DNA from: Chloroflexia bacterium
GTDB lineage: Bacteria; Chloroflexota; Chloroflexia; QHBQ01; JADMIH01
Length of the DNA stretch: 11,544 nt
Assembly (NCBI GenBank): GCA_025927935.1
Contig: JAICKM010000149.1
Location: 1 to 11,544 of the forward strand
Direction of reading: 5' to 3'
The notes under the pieces are model-generated. The model searched no databases and was not told where the DNA came from. It saw nothing but the letters and a program-made list of their open reading frames with translations. Positions 1 through 6,316 of the stretch are shown here, piece after piece. Numbering within the stretch: the stretch's first letter is position 1; each line of letters starts with the position of its first letter. A program made the translations under genes and the position numbers.

Positions 1-215
1 GCGCCGCCCCGGACAGCGATCCCACCACCGTGGCGCTCTTTCACGCTACCGTGACCGACGGGCTGTGGTGGCTGTTGGGCGGCTTCCTGGCCGACCCTTA
101 CCGGCGCACGGTCTGGGGCTGGCGCCGCTGGCGGGGCGATCAGCCGCTGGCCGCACACGCCGCGGAAACAGCACAGCACCTGGCCGCTACCCGGCGGGAA
201 GGAGGCGCGGCATGA
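1..215 (+). CDS. 3' end of an unrecognised protein (truncated at left edge)
   Basis: The reading frame is already open at position 3 and runs to a TGA at 213-215, so this is the C-terminal part of a longer protein, about 70 residues. A GTG at 30 could be an internal start, but nothing requires one. The visible peptide has a tryptophan-rich stretch (GLWWLLGGFLADPYRRT, then WGWRRWRG), too short and too charged for a confident membrane segment, and ends in an alanine-, arginine- and glutamate-rich tail. I recognise no family. The stop overlaps the glutaredoxin start as ATGA, so the two genes are very probably translationally coupled and cotranscribed. That would fit a redox-related role, but this is only inference from context. 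Confidence 0.6.
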   Translation, partial: AAPDSDPTTVALFHATVTDGLWWLLGGFLADPYRRTVWGWRRWRGDQPLAAHAAETAQHLAATRREGGAA

Positions 216-484
216 GTCACGGCAACGGCGCCCCCGATGTGGTGCTCTACACCCTGCCCTATTGCCCCGATTGCCGCGACCTCCGGCGCCTGCTTAACGA
301 GCGGCATGTCACGTTCACCGAAGTGGACCTGGCCGGCACCCCCGGCGCGGTCGAGTCGATGCTGAAGATCAACGGCGGGCGGCGCTCCGCGCCCACGGTG
401 CGCATCGGCGCCCAGGTGCTGGTCGATCCCGTCGCTGCCGAGGTGGACGCGGTCCTGCAAACCTACCAAACCCACACGCGCTAA
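212..484 (+). CDS. Glutaredoxin-like thiol-disulfide oxidoreductase
   Basis: This is a 90-residue protein of normal glutaredoxin size with a thioredoxin fold, expected to reduce disulfides or mixed glutathione/thiol disulfides in the cytosol. An N-terminal beta strand (VVLYTLPYCPDCRDL, about residues 10-24) carries a CPDC active site in place of the classical CPYC, followed by a helix. The cis-proline loop is SAPTVRIG at about residues 67-74, followed by the short VLVDP strand seen in the family. There is no signal peptide or membrane segment. The start at 212 is preferred because GGAAGGAGG at 197-205 lies at proper spacing and because the ATG overlaps the upstream TGA (ATGA). A longer in-frame extension from 65 lies inside the upstream gene and is unlikely. 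The CPDC variant is close to NrdH and other bacterial glutaredoxins, so the exact electron donor is unknown. Confidence 0.88.
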   Translation: MSHGNGAPDVVLYTLPYCPDCRDLRRLLNERHVTFTEVDLAGTPGAVESMLKINGGRRSAPTVRIGAQVLVDPVAAEVDAVLQTYQTHTR

Positions 485-520
485 CCCCGCTTCCTAGCCG
501 CCACCCGGATTATGATCTTG

Positions 521-549
521 GTAGGGGCCGGTTTCAAACCGGCCCCTAC
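521..549. repeat. 29-bp near-perfect palindrome (REP-like, copy 1)
   Basis: Two 14-base arms, GTAGGGGCCGGTTT (521-534) and AAACCGGCCCCTAC (536-549), are exact reverse complements around one central base. The element lies between the convergent glutaredoxin and glycosyltransferase genes and could form a very stable hairpin in either transcript. It has no T tract, so it is not a canonical intrinsic terminator. It is probably a dispersed intergenic palindrome that may also protect or end transcripts. Confidence 0.8.
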
Positions 550-589
550 CGTGCTATTCGGGCGCTCCGCCTCGCCAATTCTGTTGTTT

Positions 590-628
590 GTAGGGCCGTT
601 TGCCAGCCGGTTGGAAACCGGCCCCTAC
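590..628. repeat. Second, degenerate copy of the intergenic palindrome
   Basis: The right 23 bases (606-628) match 527-549 of copy 1 at 21 positions, and the left end starts with the same GTAGGG. The middle differs. An inner hairpin CCGGTT (607-612) / AACCGG (616-621) remains, as does the outer pairing GTAGGG (590-595) with CCCTAC (623-628), so the element can still fold as a stem with an asymmetric internal loop. It ends 22 bases from the stop of the minus-strand operon. Confidence 0.65.
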
Positions 629-649
629 AGCGCAACGGCTTGCCACACG

Positions 650-1729
650 TTAGAGTCCGGCCAGGTAGGCTTCCAGTTGCGCTGCGCGGGCAGCGTAGGT
701 ATGGTCGCGGAGGGCGCGGGCGCGAGCGCGGGCGCCGAGGGCTGTTTTTTCGGCGGCGGGGTGGGCCAGGTAGCGCAGGGCGGTCGCCGTGTCATCCGCG
801 AGCCAGATTTCCTCGCCGGGAGTCAGCAGGGTCTCCAGGCCCGGCCAGCGGTCGGAGAGGATGCAGGCGCCGCAGCCCGCCGCCTCGAACAGGCGCACCG
901 ATGGGCAGTAGCCGCTGCGCACCATCGCGGCGCGCGTGGCGTTGAGCGTGACGGCGTTGCTGCTGTAGAACGCCGCATGATCGCGCGGGTAGAGGTGGGT
1001 GATGTGGCCCACATTGGACGGCCACGCGCCCACATCGGGATATTGCGGCCCGGCGATCAGGAAGCGCGAGCCGGGCCGGACGGCGGCGGGGGCCAGCAAC
1101 AGCGCCTGGACTGTGGCGTGGCGATCCGCCGCATAGGTGCCCATATAGCCTAGCGCGCAGGCGAAGCGCGCGTCGCGAGGCGCGGGATGATGCACGTCCG
1201 GGTCGAAGCCGCAGTAGAGGGCGGCCACATGGCGGGCCTGCCAGCGCTCGCGTAGCTCGGCGAGGGCGGCGCCCCCGGTGAACGAGAGTACGCCGTCAAA
1301 GCGGGCCAGTTGCGCGCCCCGCAGATAATCGGTGCGGCCCGCGCGGCGCAGGGCTTCCAGCGTCACCGGCGTATCGATGTCGTAGTACAGCACCCGCTGC
1401 GCGGGCCGCCGCCGGGCCAGCACCCAGTCGATGATCGCCGGACCGGCGAAGCAGTAGGAACCGACCACCACCACATCCGCTGCCGCCAGCAGGTCGGCGG
1501 CCAGGGCCGGGGTGGCCGGGTCGTCCCAGGCCGGGTAGAGATGCACATCGACATAGCCCGCCGTGGCCGGATCGAGGTCGCGGTTCGACTGGTAATATTC
1601 CGTCCACTGTTCCAGGAAGGCGCAGCGGTGGCCGCGCGCCGCCAGCGCCCGCAACAGGCCGCGATACGTCGTGGCGTGGCCGTTGCCCCACGACGAGGTG
1701 ATCGACAGGCCGAAAAACAGGAAGTTCAC
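650..1729 (-). CDS. CgeB-like glycosyltransferase, paralogue 1 (last gene of operon)
   Basis: This 359-residue cytosolic protein is a GT-B-fold glycosyltransferase, expected to move a sugar from a nucleotide donor to an unknown acceptor. The N-terminal half opens with a Rossmann strand (FLFFGLSITSSWGNG, about residues 3-17) and has a YYDIDTPVTLE segment near 115-125. The C-terminal half carries the family's best signature, FEAAGCGACILSDRWPG (about 281-297), then PGEEIWLADD, as in the Glyco_trans_1_2/CgeB group. The tail RDHTYAARA (341-349) is shared with its neighbours. The GTG start at 1729 overlaps the TGA of the upstream gene as GTGA, which fixes the start; a longer frame to 2092 runs inside that gene. 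GGGGCCGGGG just upstream may serve as a weak ribosome site. The stop is TAA at 650-652. Donor and acceptor cannot be read from the sequence. Confidence 0.85.
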   Translation of the reverse strand: MNFLFFGLSITSSWGNGHATTYRGLLRALAARGHRCAFLEQWTEYYQSNRDLDPATAGYVDVHLYPAWDDPATPALAADLLAAADVVVVGSYCFAGPAIIDWVLARRRPAQRVLYYDIDTPVTLEALRRAGRTDYLRGAQLARFDGVLSFTGGAALAELRERWQARHVAALYCGFDPDVHHPAPRDARFACALGYMGTYAADRHATVQALLLAPAAVRPGSRFLIAGPQYPDVGAWPSNVGHITHLYPRDHAAFYSSNAVTLNATRAAMVRSGYCPSVRLFEAAGCGACILSDRWPGLETLLTPGEEIWLADDTATALRYLAHPAAEKTALGARARARALRDHTYAARAAQLEAYLAGL

Positions 1730-2805
1730 GCCCCGGCCCCGCGCAACAGCCGGTCCACTTCTGCGGCCCGCCCGGCGTAGGTGTGGTCGTGCAAGACGCG
1801 GGCGCGCGCCCGCGCCCCGATAGCGCGTGCCTCGGCCCAGGAAACTTCGCGCAGATAGCGGGCGATGTCCGCCGCGCCATCCGCAACCAGGATCTCGCGG
1901 CCCGGCGCCAGGAAGGCGGCGATGCCGGGCCAGCGGTCGGTGATCAGGCAGGCGCCGTTGCCCGCGGCCTCGAAAATGCGCGTGGGCGGCGAGTAGCCGT
2001 ACTCGGCCATGGCGGCGCGGTTCACGTTGAGCACCAGCCGCGCCGAGCAGTTGCGCCGGGCGTGGTCGCCGGTCGCCACGTGCCCGATCCAACGGACGTT
2101 AGGCGGGAAGGTCGCGCCATCCCAGCCCGCGCCGCCGAGGACGAAGCGGGCGGCGGGCGCCAGCGTGGCCGCGCCCGCGAACAGATCCCAGATGCGCGCC
2201 TCGCGGTCGGGCATGCGGTTCGCCAGCAAGAGCAGATCGCAGGCGTACTCCGGCGACGGATCGGGCGGCACGGGGTAGTACTCGCCGGGATCGACGGCGT
2301 TGTAAACCGGGTGGACGGCGCGGGCGCCCAGGGCCGTGTATTCCTCGACCACGCGCGGCCCGCCGCCGTAGGTGAAGATGCAGACCCAGGCCGGGATGCG
2401 CCGGGCGAAGGCGCCTGCCCGGTCGCCCAGCGCGGCGGTCAGGTTGACCGGCGCATCGACATCCCAGAAGGCGACCCGCGGTCCGCGCAACCCCAGCGCG
2501 CGCTCCTGGATGTAGTCGTCGTTGGCGCCGATGCCGCTACAGACCAGCACCCAGTCGCTTGCGGCGGCGGCATCCAGCGCGGCGTCGAGCGGAGCGAGGC
2601 CGGCGGACACGTCGAGCACCTGCACGCTTGCGTAGGCGGGATCGGTCGCCAGGTCGCGGTGGGCCTGCCGCTCGTAGATGTCCTGCTCCACAAAGGTAAT
2701 CGCGTAGCCGCGGGCGTGGAGCGCCTTGCAGATGCCGCGATAGTAGGTCGCCGCCCCATTCCAGTAGGACGAGACCAGGCTGGATCCGAAAAAAGTCAGT
2801 TTCAC
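1726..2805 (-). CDS. CgeB-like glycosyltransferase, paralogue 2
   Basis: Like its downstream neighbour this protein has 359 residues, and it aligns with it along its whole length: LTFFGSSLVSSYWNG at the N-terminus, FWDVDAPVNLT (113-123) opposite YYDIDTPVTLE, FEAAGNGACLITDRWPG (278-294), PGREILVAD and HDHTYAGRA near the end. It is therefore a second cytosolic GT-B sugar transferase of the Glyco_trans_1_2/CgeB type, most likely produced by tandem duplication and then well diverged. The central parts (about 45-110 and 130-200) differ most, as expected if acceptor specificity changed. The GTG start at 2805 overlaps the preceding gene's TGA as GTGA, so translation is probably coupled. No signal peptide or membrane segment is visible. 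The sugar and acceptor are unknown. Confidence 0.85.
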   Translation of the reverse strand: MKLTFFGSSLVSSYWNGAATYYRGICKALHARGYAITFVEQDIYERQAHRDLATDPAYASVQVLDVSAGLAPLDAALDAAAASDWVLVCSGIGANDDYIQERALGLRGPRVAFWDVDAPVNLTAALGDRAGAFARRIPAWVCIFTYGGGPRVVEEYTALGARAVHPVYNAVDPGEYYPVPPDPSPEYACDLLLLANRMPDREARIWDLFAGAATLAPAARFVLGGAGWDGATFPPNVRWIGHVATGDHARRNCSARLVLNVNRAAMAEYGYSPPTRIFEAAGNGACLITDRWPGIAAFLAPGREILVADGAADIARYLREVSWAEARAIGARARARVLHDHTYAGRAAEVDRLLRGAGA

Positions 2806-3953
2806 CGCCCGCTCCGTAACTCGGCCACGATGCCCAGAATCTGTTGGGTGCGGTGCAGGCAGGTGTGGCGGGCCAGGATGGTCGCGCGGGCCTGGGCGCC
2901 GATCCTGGCCCGCGCGGTGGGGTCATGGGCCAGCCAGGCAATCGCCTCGATCATCCGGCGCGGCGTCTCGACCACCAGGTAGTCCGCACCCGCCGTGAAG
3001 AGCCGGTCGGTATCGGGCCAGGGCAGGCTGATCAGCGGCAGCCCGCAGGCCAGCACCTCGAACACACGGATGGTCGGCGTGCCGTAGAGCGCGGTGCTGT
3101 ACTGCTCGCGCGGGATATGCAGGCTCATTTTGGCGGCGGCGTAGACTTCGGGCGTGCGATAATTCGCCACCCAGCCGCGATAGTCGATACGGTAGCAGCG
3201 TTGCATCAGCGCGCGCACCTCGGCGTCGTAGCGCACGCCGTAGAGAGCAAAGCGCAGGGCGGGCAGAGCGGCGCTCGGCGCGAAGAAATACTGGCGCACC
3301 TGCTCGTTGCGGTCCTGGTCGCCCCAGTTGCCGATAAAGACCACGTCCTGCTCAAGAGGCCGCTCCAGCGGGCGGAATAGATCCACATCCGCCGCTTCGT
3401 GAACCACGTAGACCCGCAGCAGGCCGAAGTCGCCCCGATAGATCGCAGCGATGGACGGGCTGAAGGCGAGCACGGCATCATAGTGCTCCAACGCCAGCGC
3501 GCGCATTGTCTCCGGTTCGCTGTAGGCCCGGTAGTGCGTGTCGTGGAAGAGCGTGGTCAGGTGCGGGAACTCCTGGCCCAACCCCCCAATGGCGCGGATG
3601 AGATCGGGGTCGTTCCATTCATGCACCAGGACGATGTCCGCCTCAGCCAGCACTCGTCGCAGCCAGGCGTCGCGCTCCGTCGGGGCGCCTAGCTTGTACA
3701 TGCTCGAGGTCAGGCCGGGGAATGCGGCGTGGAATGCAGCCACTGCGCCCGACCCCTGCTCACGGATCAGGTTCGCCAGCGACCAGTTCTGCGCCTCCTC
3801 GTAGAAGGTGACGGTATGGCCCAGGTGCTGGAGCGCGCGCACCAGGCCGCGCAGGAAGTGAGCGTTACCGTGGTTCCAGTCCGAGATGAGCGACTGGCCG
3901 AAGATGGCGACGCGCAGGGGGCGCGGCACTGGGGCCGCGGGCACAGCGGTCAT
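2802..3953 (-). CDS. CgeB-like glycosyltransferase, divergent paralogue 3
   Basis: This 383-residue protein has a short proline- and alanine-rich leader and then the N-terminal pattern shared with the next two genes: RVAIFGQSLISDWNHGNAHF (14-33), followed by RGLVRALQHLGH. Its C-terminal signature is FEVLACGLPLISLPWPD (298-314), the same block as FEAAGCGACILSDRWPG in the others but with a different core. It also has VVFIGNWGDQDRNEQV (204-219) and YRGWVANYRTPEVY (258-271), which are familiar in CgeB-type proteins. The DxDxPV segment of the other two paralogues is replaced here by LFHDTHYRAYSE (135-146). It is a cytosolic GT-B glycosyltransferase that separated from the other two earlier. The ATG at 3953 overlaps the upstream TGA as ATGA. 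Donor and acceptor are unknown. Confidence 0.85.
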   Translation of the reverse strand: MTAVPAAPVPRPLRVAIFGQSLISDWNHGNAHFLRGLVRALQHLGHTVTFYEEAQNWSLANLIREQGSGAVAAFHAAFPGLTSSMYKLGAPTERDAWLRRVLAEADIVLVHEWNDPDLIRAIGGLGQEFPHLTTLFHDTHYRAYSEPETMRALALEHYDAVLAFSPSIAAIYRGDFGLLRVYVVHEAADVDLFRPLERPLEQDVVFIGNWGDQDRNEQVRQYFFAPSAALPALRFALYGVRYDAEVRALMQRCYRIDYRGWVANYRTPEVYAAAKMSLHIPREQYSTALYGTPTIRVFEVLACGLPLISLPWPDTDRLFTAGADYLVVETPRRMIEAIAWLAHDPTARARIGAQARATILARHTCLHRTQQILGIVAELRSGR

Positions 3954-5122
3954 GCCGGGGTCGGAGTCCTTTCCTGGGCGCGGAGCATATGCGGCCTGCG
4001 CGCCCCATCTGCGCGTCCCACGCCGAGTCGCGCATAGAGGCGGGCATACGCGGCGGCGGTGCGCGCAATCGTATAGCGGGCGGCACGCTGCCGGGCCGCC
4101 TGGCGCGCCGGGGGCGCTCCCGCGGCCAGATCCAGCAGCGCGGCCCGCAGATCCGCCGCTGACCGGCAGTAGCGCGCGGCGTCGCCCCAGATCTCGCGGA
4201 AGCTAGGCACATCGCTCAACAGCAGCGCGCAGCCGCGTGCCGCCGCCTCCAGCGGGGCCAACCCGAACGGCTCATAGCGCGACATGCCAACATAGACATC
4301 GGCGGCGGCCATCTCGGCCATGAGCGCCGCATGGGCCAGCGGGCCAAGCACGCGCAGCGGCCCGGCAGGCGGCGCGGTCGCGCCATCAGGTCCCTCCAGG
4401 CTCCCGGCCACGGCGATCTCCAGGCCGGGGATACTGTCGCCCACGGCTTCCAGCAACCAGGCCAGGTTCTTCGCCGGGTCCCACAGGCGGCCCACGGTTA
4501 GTACGCGGTGCGCCGGGCCGGCGCGCCGGGGGGCAGGTGCCTCTATAGAGGCTGGCGGCGCGACGCCGTTGTAGATGACATCCATCGGCACCGGGACGCC
4601 GTAATGAGCGCGTAGCCCGGCGGCCACGAACCGCGAGGGGCAGACAACGGCCGCCGCCCCACGCAAACCCGCCATGACCACCCGCCGATAGTCCGCCAGG
4701 AAGGCCCGCCAGCCGGCATCCAGGGGACCATCCAGCGGTTGGCAGGCGGCGTGCCAGCTAAACAGGTCGCTGTGCGCGACGACCAGCACCGGCCGCCCGG
4801 CATCAAGCGCGCCGTAGGCAAACTGGTTGCTGTGAATCAGCGCCACATCCAGCTCCGCGGCCAGGTCGCGGAGCCACCGGGCGGATTCCGCCAGATCGGG
4901 CGCGCAGCCGGGCTGCCACTCCAGGCGGCCCGGATAGGCATAGAACGCCAGGCCGGGCATGGCCACCACCCCGGCCCGCTGCGGAGCGGATGCCGCCGGC
5001 CCCACCGCCGCCAGGGCCACGCGCAACCCGTGCGCGGCCGCCAGTTCCGCCGCCAGGCTCAGGCTATAGTTCCAGACCCCGCCCACCGTGTCGGTGGTCA
5101 TCAAGATATGCGCCGATTTCAC
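3950..5122 (-). CDS. GT4-family glycosyltransferase (first gene of operon)
   Basis: This 390-residue GT-B glycosyltransferase resembles family GT4 (Glycos_transf_4/Glycos_transf_1 halves), retaining enzymes that use nucleotide sugars. The N-terminus has ILMTTDTVGGVWNYSLSLA (6-24), typical of the group. The interdomain strand VIYNGV lies at 182-187, the donor-site lysine motif VGRLWDPAKN at 210-219, and the E-x7-E motif is YEPFGLAPLEAA with E284 and E292. Residues after about 355 form an arginine- and proline-rich tail without an obvious domain. A stop codon (TAG, 5123-5125) lies directly before the GTG at 5122, so the start cannot be further upstream; the next candidates, TTG and ATG at 5104 and 5101, would cut into the conserved first strand. 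No good ribosome site is visible. It leads the four-gene operon and probably acts first or on the same glycan as the three CgeB-like enzymes. Confidence 0.87.
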   Translation of the reverse strand: MKSAHILMTTDTVGGVWNYSLSLAAELAAAHGLRVALAAVGPAASAPQRAGVVAMPGLAFYAYPGRLEWQPGCAPDLAESARWLRDLAAELDVALIHSNQFAYGALDAGRPVLVVAHSDLFSWHAACQPLDGPLDAGWRAFLADYRRVVMAGLRGAAAVVCPSRFVAAGLRAHYGVPVPMDVIYNGVAPPASIEAPAPRRAGPAHRVLTVGRLWDPAKNLAWLLEAVGDSIPGLEIAVAGSLEGPDGATAPPAGPLRVLGPLAHAALMAEMAAADVYVGMSRYEPFGLAPLEAAARGCALLLSDVPSFREIWGDAARYCRSAADLRAALLDLAAGAPPARQAARQRAARYTIARTAAAYARLYARLGVGRADGARRPHMLRAQERTPTPA

Positions 5123-5219
5123 CTAACTACAAACAAGATCCTCTTGCCGTCTGTTACGCGCCAGGCGCAACAGTGGCCGAGGCGCGCCACTTGCTGTATA
5201 ACAGACAGTACAAGGAGCC
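5123..5219. promoter_or_regulatory. Divergent promoter/operator region with clustered inverted repeats
   Basis: This gap separates the minus-strand glycosyltransferase operon from the plus-strand lipid kinase. It contains CTGTT (5151-5155) plus GCGCC paired with GGCGC plus AACAG (5169-5173), a dyad with a two-base bulge. Next come AGTGGC (5172-5177) and GCCACT (5186-5191) around eight bases, then CTGTATAACAG (5194-5204). The last contains TATAAC reading rightward (5197-5202) and TTATAC reading leftward (5196-5201), so it could supply a -10 box in both directions. No good -35 box is seen for either direction. The repeated CTGTT/AACAG half sites suggest a regulator site, or structured leaders in the transcripts. 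The promoter calls are inference. Confidence 0.4.
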
Positions 5220-5222
5220 ATG
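5212..5222 (+). promoter_or_regulatory. Shine-Dalgarno AAGGAG beside an out-of-frame ATG
   Basis: AAGGAG at 5212-5217 is the only good ribosome site before the lipid kinase. It is two bases from an ATG at 5220 in another frame, which is too close, and sixteen bases from the in-frame ATG at 5234, which is too far for ordinary initiation. The arrangement leaves the true initiation mechanism of the kinase uncertain. Confidence 0.45.
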
Positions 5223-5233
5223 AATCGAAAGCT

Positions 5234-6316
5234 ATGGAGACACCCACTACAGCAGTCACCGGCAGCACGGCGCCGAGCGGCGCGCAATCCAGCCCGCCGG
5301 CCGTCTCGAACCCGCCGCGGGCGGTTGATCACGTCAGCCCCATCGCGCGCAACCCCCAGGCCCGGATCAAAGTCATCGTCAACCCCACGGCGGGCAAGAA
5401 AGGCGGCATCACCACCAACGCGGCGGGACCCGACGACGTGGTGCGGGCGCTCGAAGCGGCGGGCATCCAGGCCGATATCTTCGCCACCAAAGGGCCGGAA
5501 GACGGCACGGTGCTGGCAATGGAGGCCATGGACGAGGGCTATGAGATGGTCGTCTCCTGCGGCGGCGACGGCACCACCGACGACGTGTCGGCGGGGCTGA
5601 TCGGCACCGCGATGGTGATGGGCATCATCCCGCTCGGCAGCGCCAACAACGTGGCGCGCATGCTGCACATCCCGTTCGACATCGAGGGCGCCGTGCGCCT
5701 GCTGCGCGAAGGCGAGGTGCGCTGCGTGGACGTGGGGCGCGTGGGCGGGCCGGACGGCCATGTGTTTCTCGAAACCGCCGGCATCGGCATGGACGCCGAA
5801 CTGTTCCCCTTGCTCAATCGGGTCGACAGCGGCGCCTATATGACCCTGTTCCAGGTGCTGCGCACTTTCTCGCGCGCCCGGCCCCGGCGCATGACGCTCT
5901 GGCTCGATGGGCGGCGCCTGCGCGTGCGCGCGCTGATGGTGCTGGTCGCCAACGGCCCCTACTGGGGCTATTCGATCCCGCTCGCGCCCGATGCCCAGGT
6001 CAACGACCACCGCCTCGACGTGATTGTGTTCGAGAACTTCAGCAAGTGGGAGTTCCTGCGCCATATCCTGACCGTGTTCTTTGGGCGGGGTAAAGCTATT
6101 GACCCGCGCACCGGGCAGAGTGTGAACCGGCGCGTGTATCATCCCAAACTGCGCTATTACCGGGCGCGGCGCGTCGCCATCGCCAGCCGCCGCCCATTGC
6201 CGGTCCACGGCGACGCTCGCCTCGTCGCCCATACGCCCGTCGTCATCCAGGTGGATCCTCGTGCCCTCAATGTTGTCGTCGGACAGGGTGAACACGTCAC
6301 CACCGACCTTGATTAG
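5234..6316 (+). CDS. Diacylglycerol/sphingosine kinase-like lipid kinase (DAGK catalytic family)
   Basis: This 360-residue enzyme is expected to phosphorylate a lipid hydroxyl, such as diacylglycerol or a sphingoid base, with ATP at the inner face of the membrane. About 43 residues of low-complexity Pro/Ser/Thr/Ala sequence precede the domain. KVIVNPTAGKKGG (45-57) is the first strand and loop, CGGDGTTDDV (109-118) holds the nucleotide-binding GGDGT, and IIPLGSANNVARML (131-144) is the usual PLGTxND region with Ser for Thr and Asn for Asp. The YegS-like C-terminal beta domain ends with VHGDARLVAHTPV (324-336), where relatives often show a DGE. No other start codon lies in frame between 5234 and the conserved core. 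The 3' end overlaps the GT39-like gene by 56 bases, so the two form an operon. The substrate is unknown; an alternative within the family is a kinase for an isoprenoid-like lipid. Confidence 0.85.
   Translation: METPTTAVTGSTAPSGAQSSPPAVSNPPRAVDHVSPIARNPQARIKVIVNPTAGKKGGITTNAAGPDDVVRALEAAGIQADIFATKGPEDGTVLAMEAMDEGYEMVVSCGGDGTTDDVSAGLIGTAMVMGIIPLGSANNVARMLHIPFDIEGAVRLLREGEVRCVDVGRVGGPDGHVFLETAGIGMDAELFPLLNRVDSGAYMTLFQVLRTFSRARPRRMTLWLDGRRLRVRALMVLVANGPYWGYSIPLAPDAQVNDHRLDVIVFENFSKWEFLRHILTVFFGRGKAIDPRTGQSVNRRVYHPKLRYYRARRVAIASRRPLPVHGDARLVAHTPVVIQVDPRALNVVVGQGEHVTTDLD
6249..6255 (+). promoter_or_regulatory. Ribosome binding site fixing the GT39-like gene start
   Basis: AGGTGGA lies five bases before the GTG at 6261. 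It is the best ribosome site in the area and supports that start over ATG 6270, GTG 6288 and TTG 6309, even though it lies inside the 3' end of the kinase gene. Confidence 0.5.

Noticed and set aside
521..628. The two palindromes as a CRISPR array
   Set aside because: There are only two unequal copies, the second internally altered, with one short gap between them and no cas genes.
512..1153. Plus-strand frame of 213 codons starting within the palindrome region
   Set aside because: Its first part translates the intergenic palindromes and the rest is antisense to a glycosyltransferase. It has no ribosome site and no domain.
1783..2982. Long plus-strand open frame (399 codons) across the glycosyltransferase genes
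   Set aside because: It crosses a gene junction on the other strand and has shadow-like composition. The minus-strand frames carry real family motifs and tight overlaps.
5220..5600. Plus-strand frame with a Shine-Dalgarno two bases before its ATG
   Set aside because: It overlaps the lipid kinase in another frame, is very rich in Arg, Ala and Pro, and has no recognisable family. It is kept only as a question about initiation.
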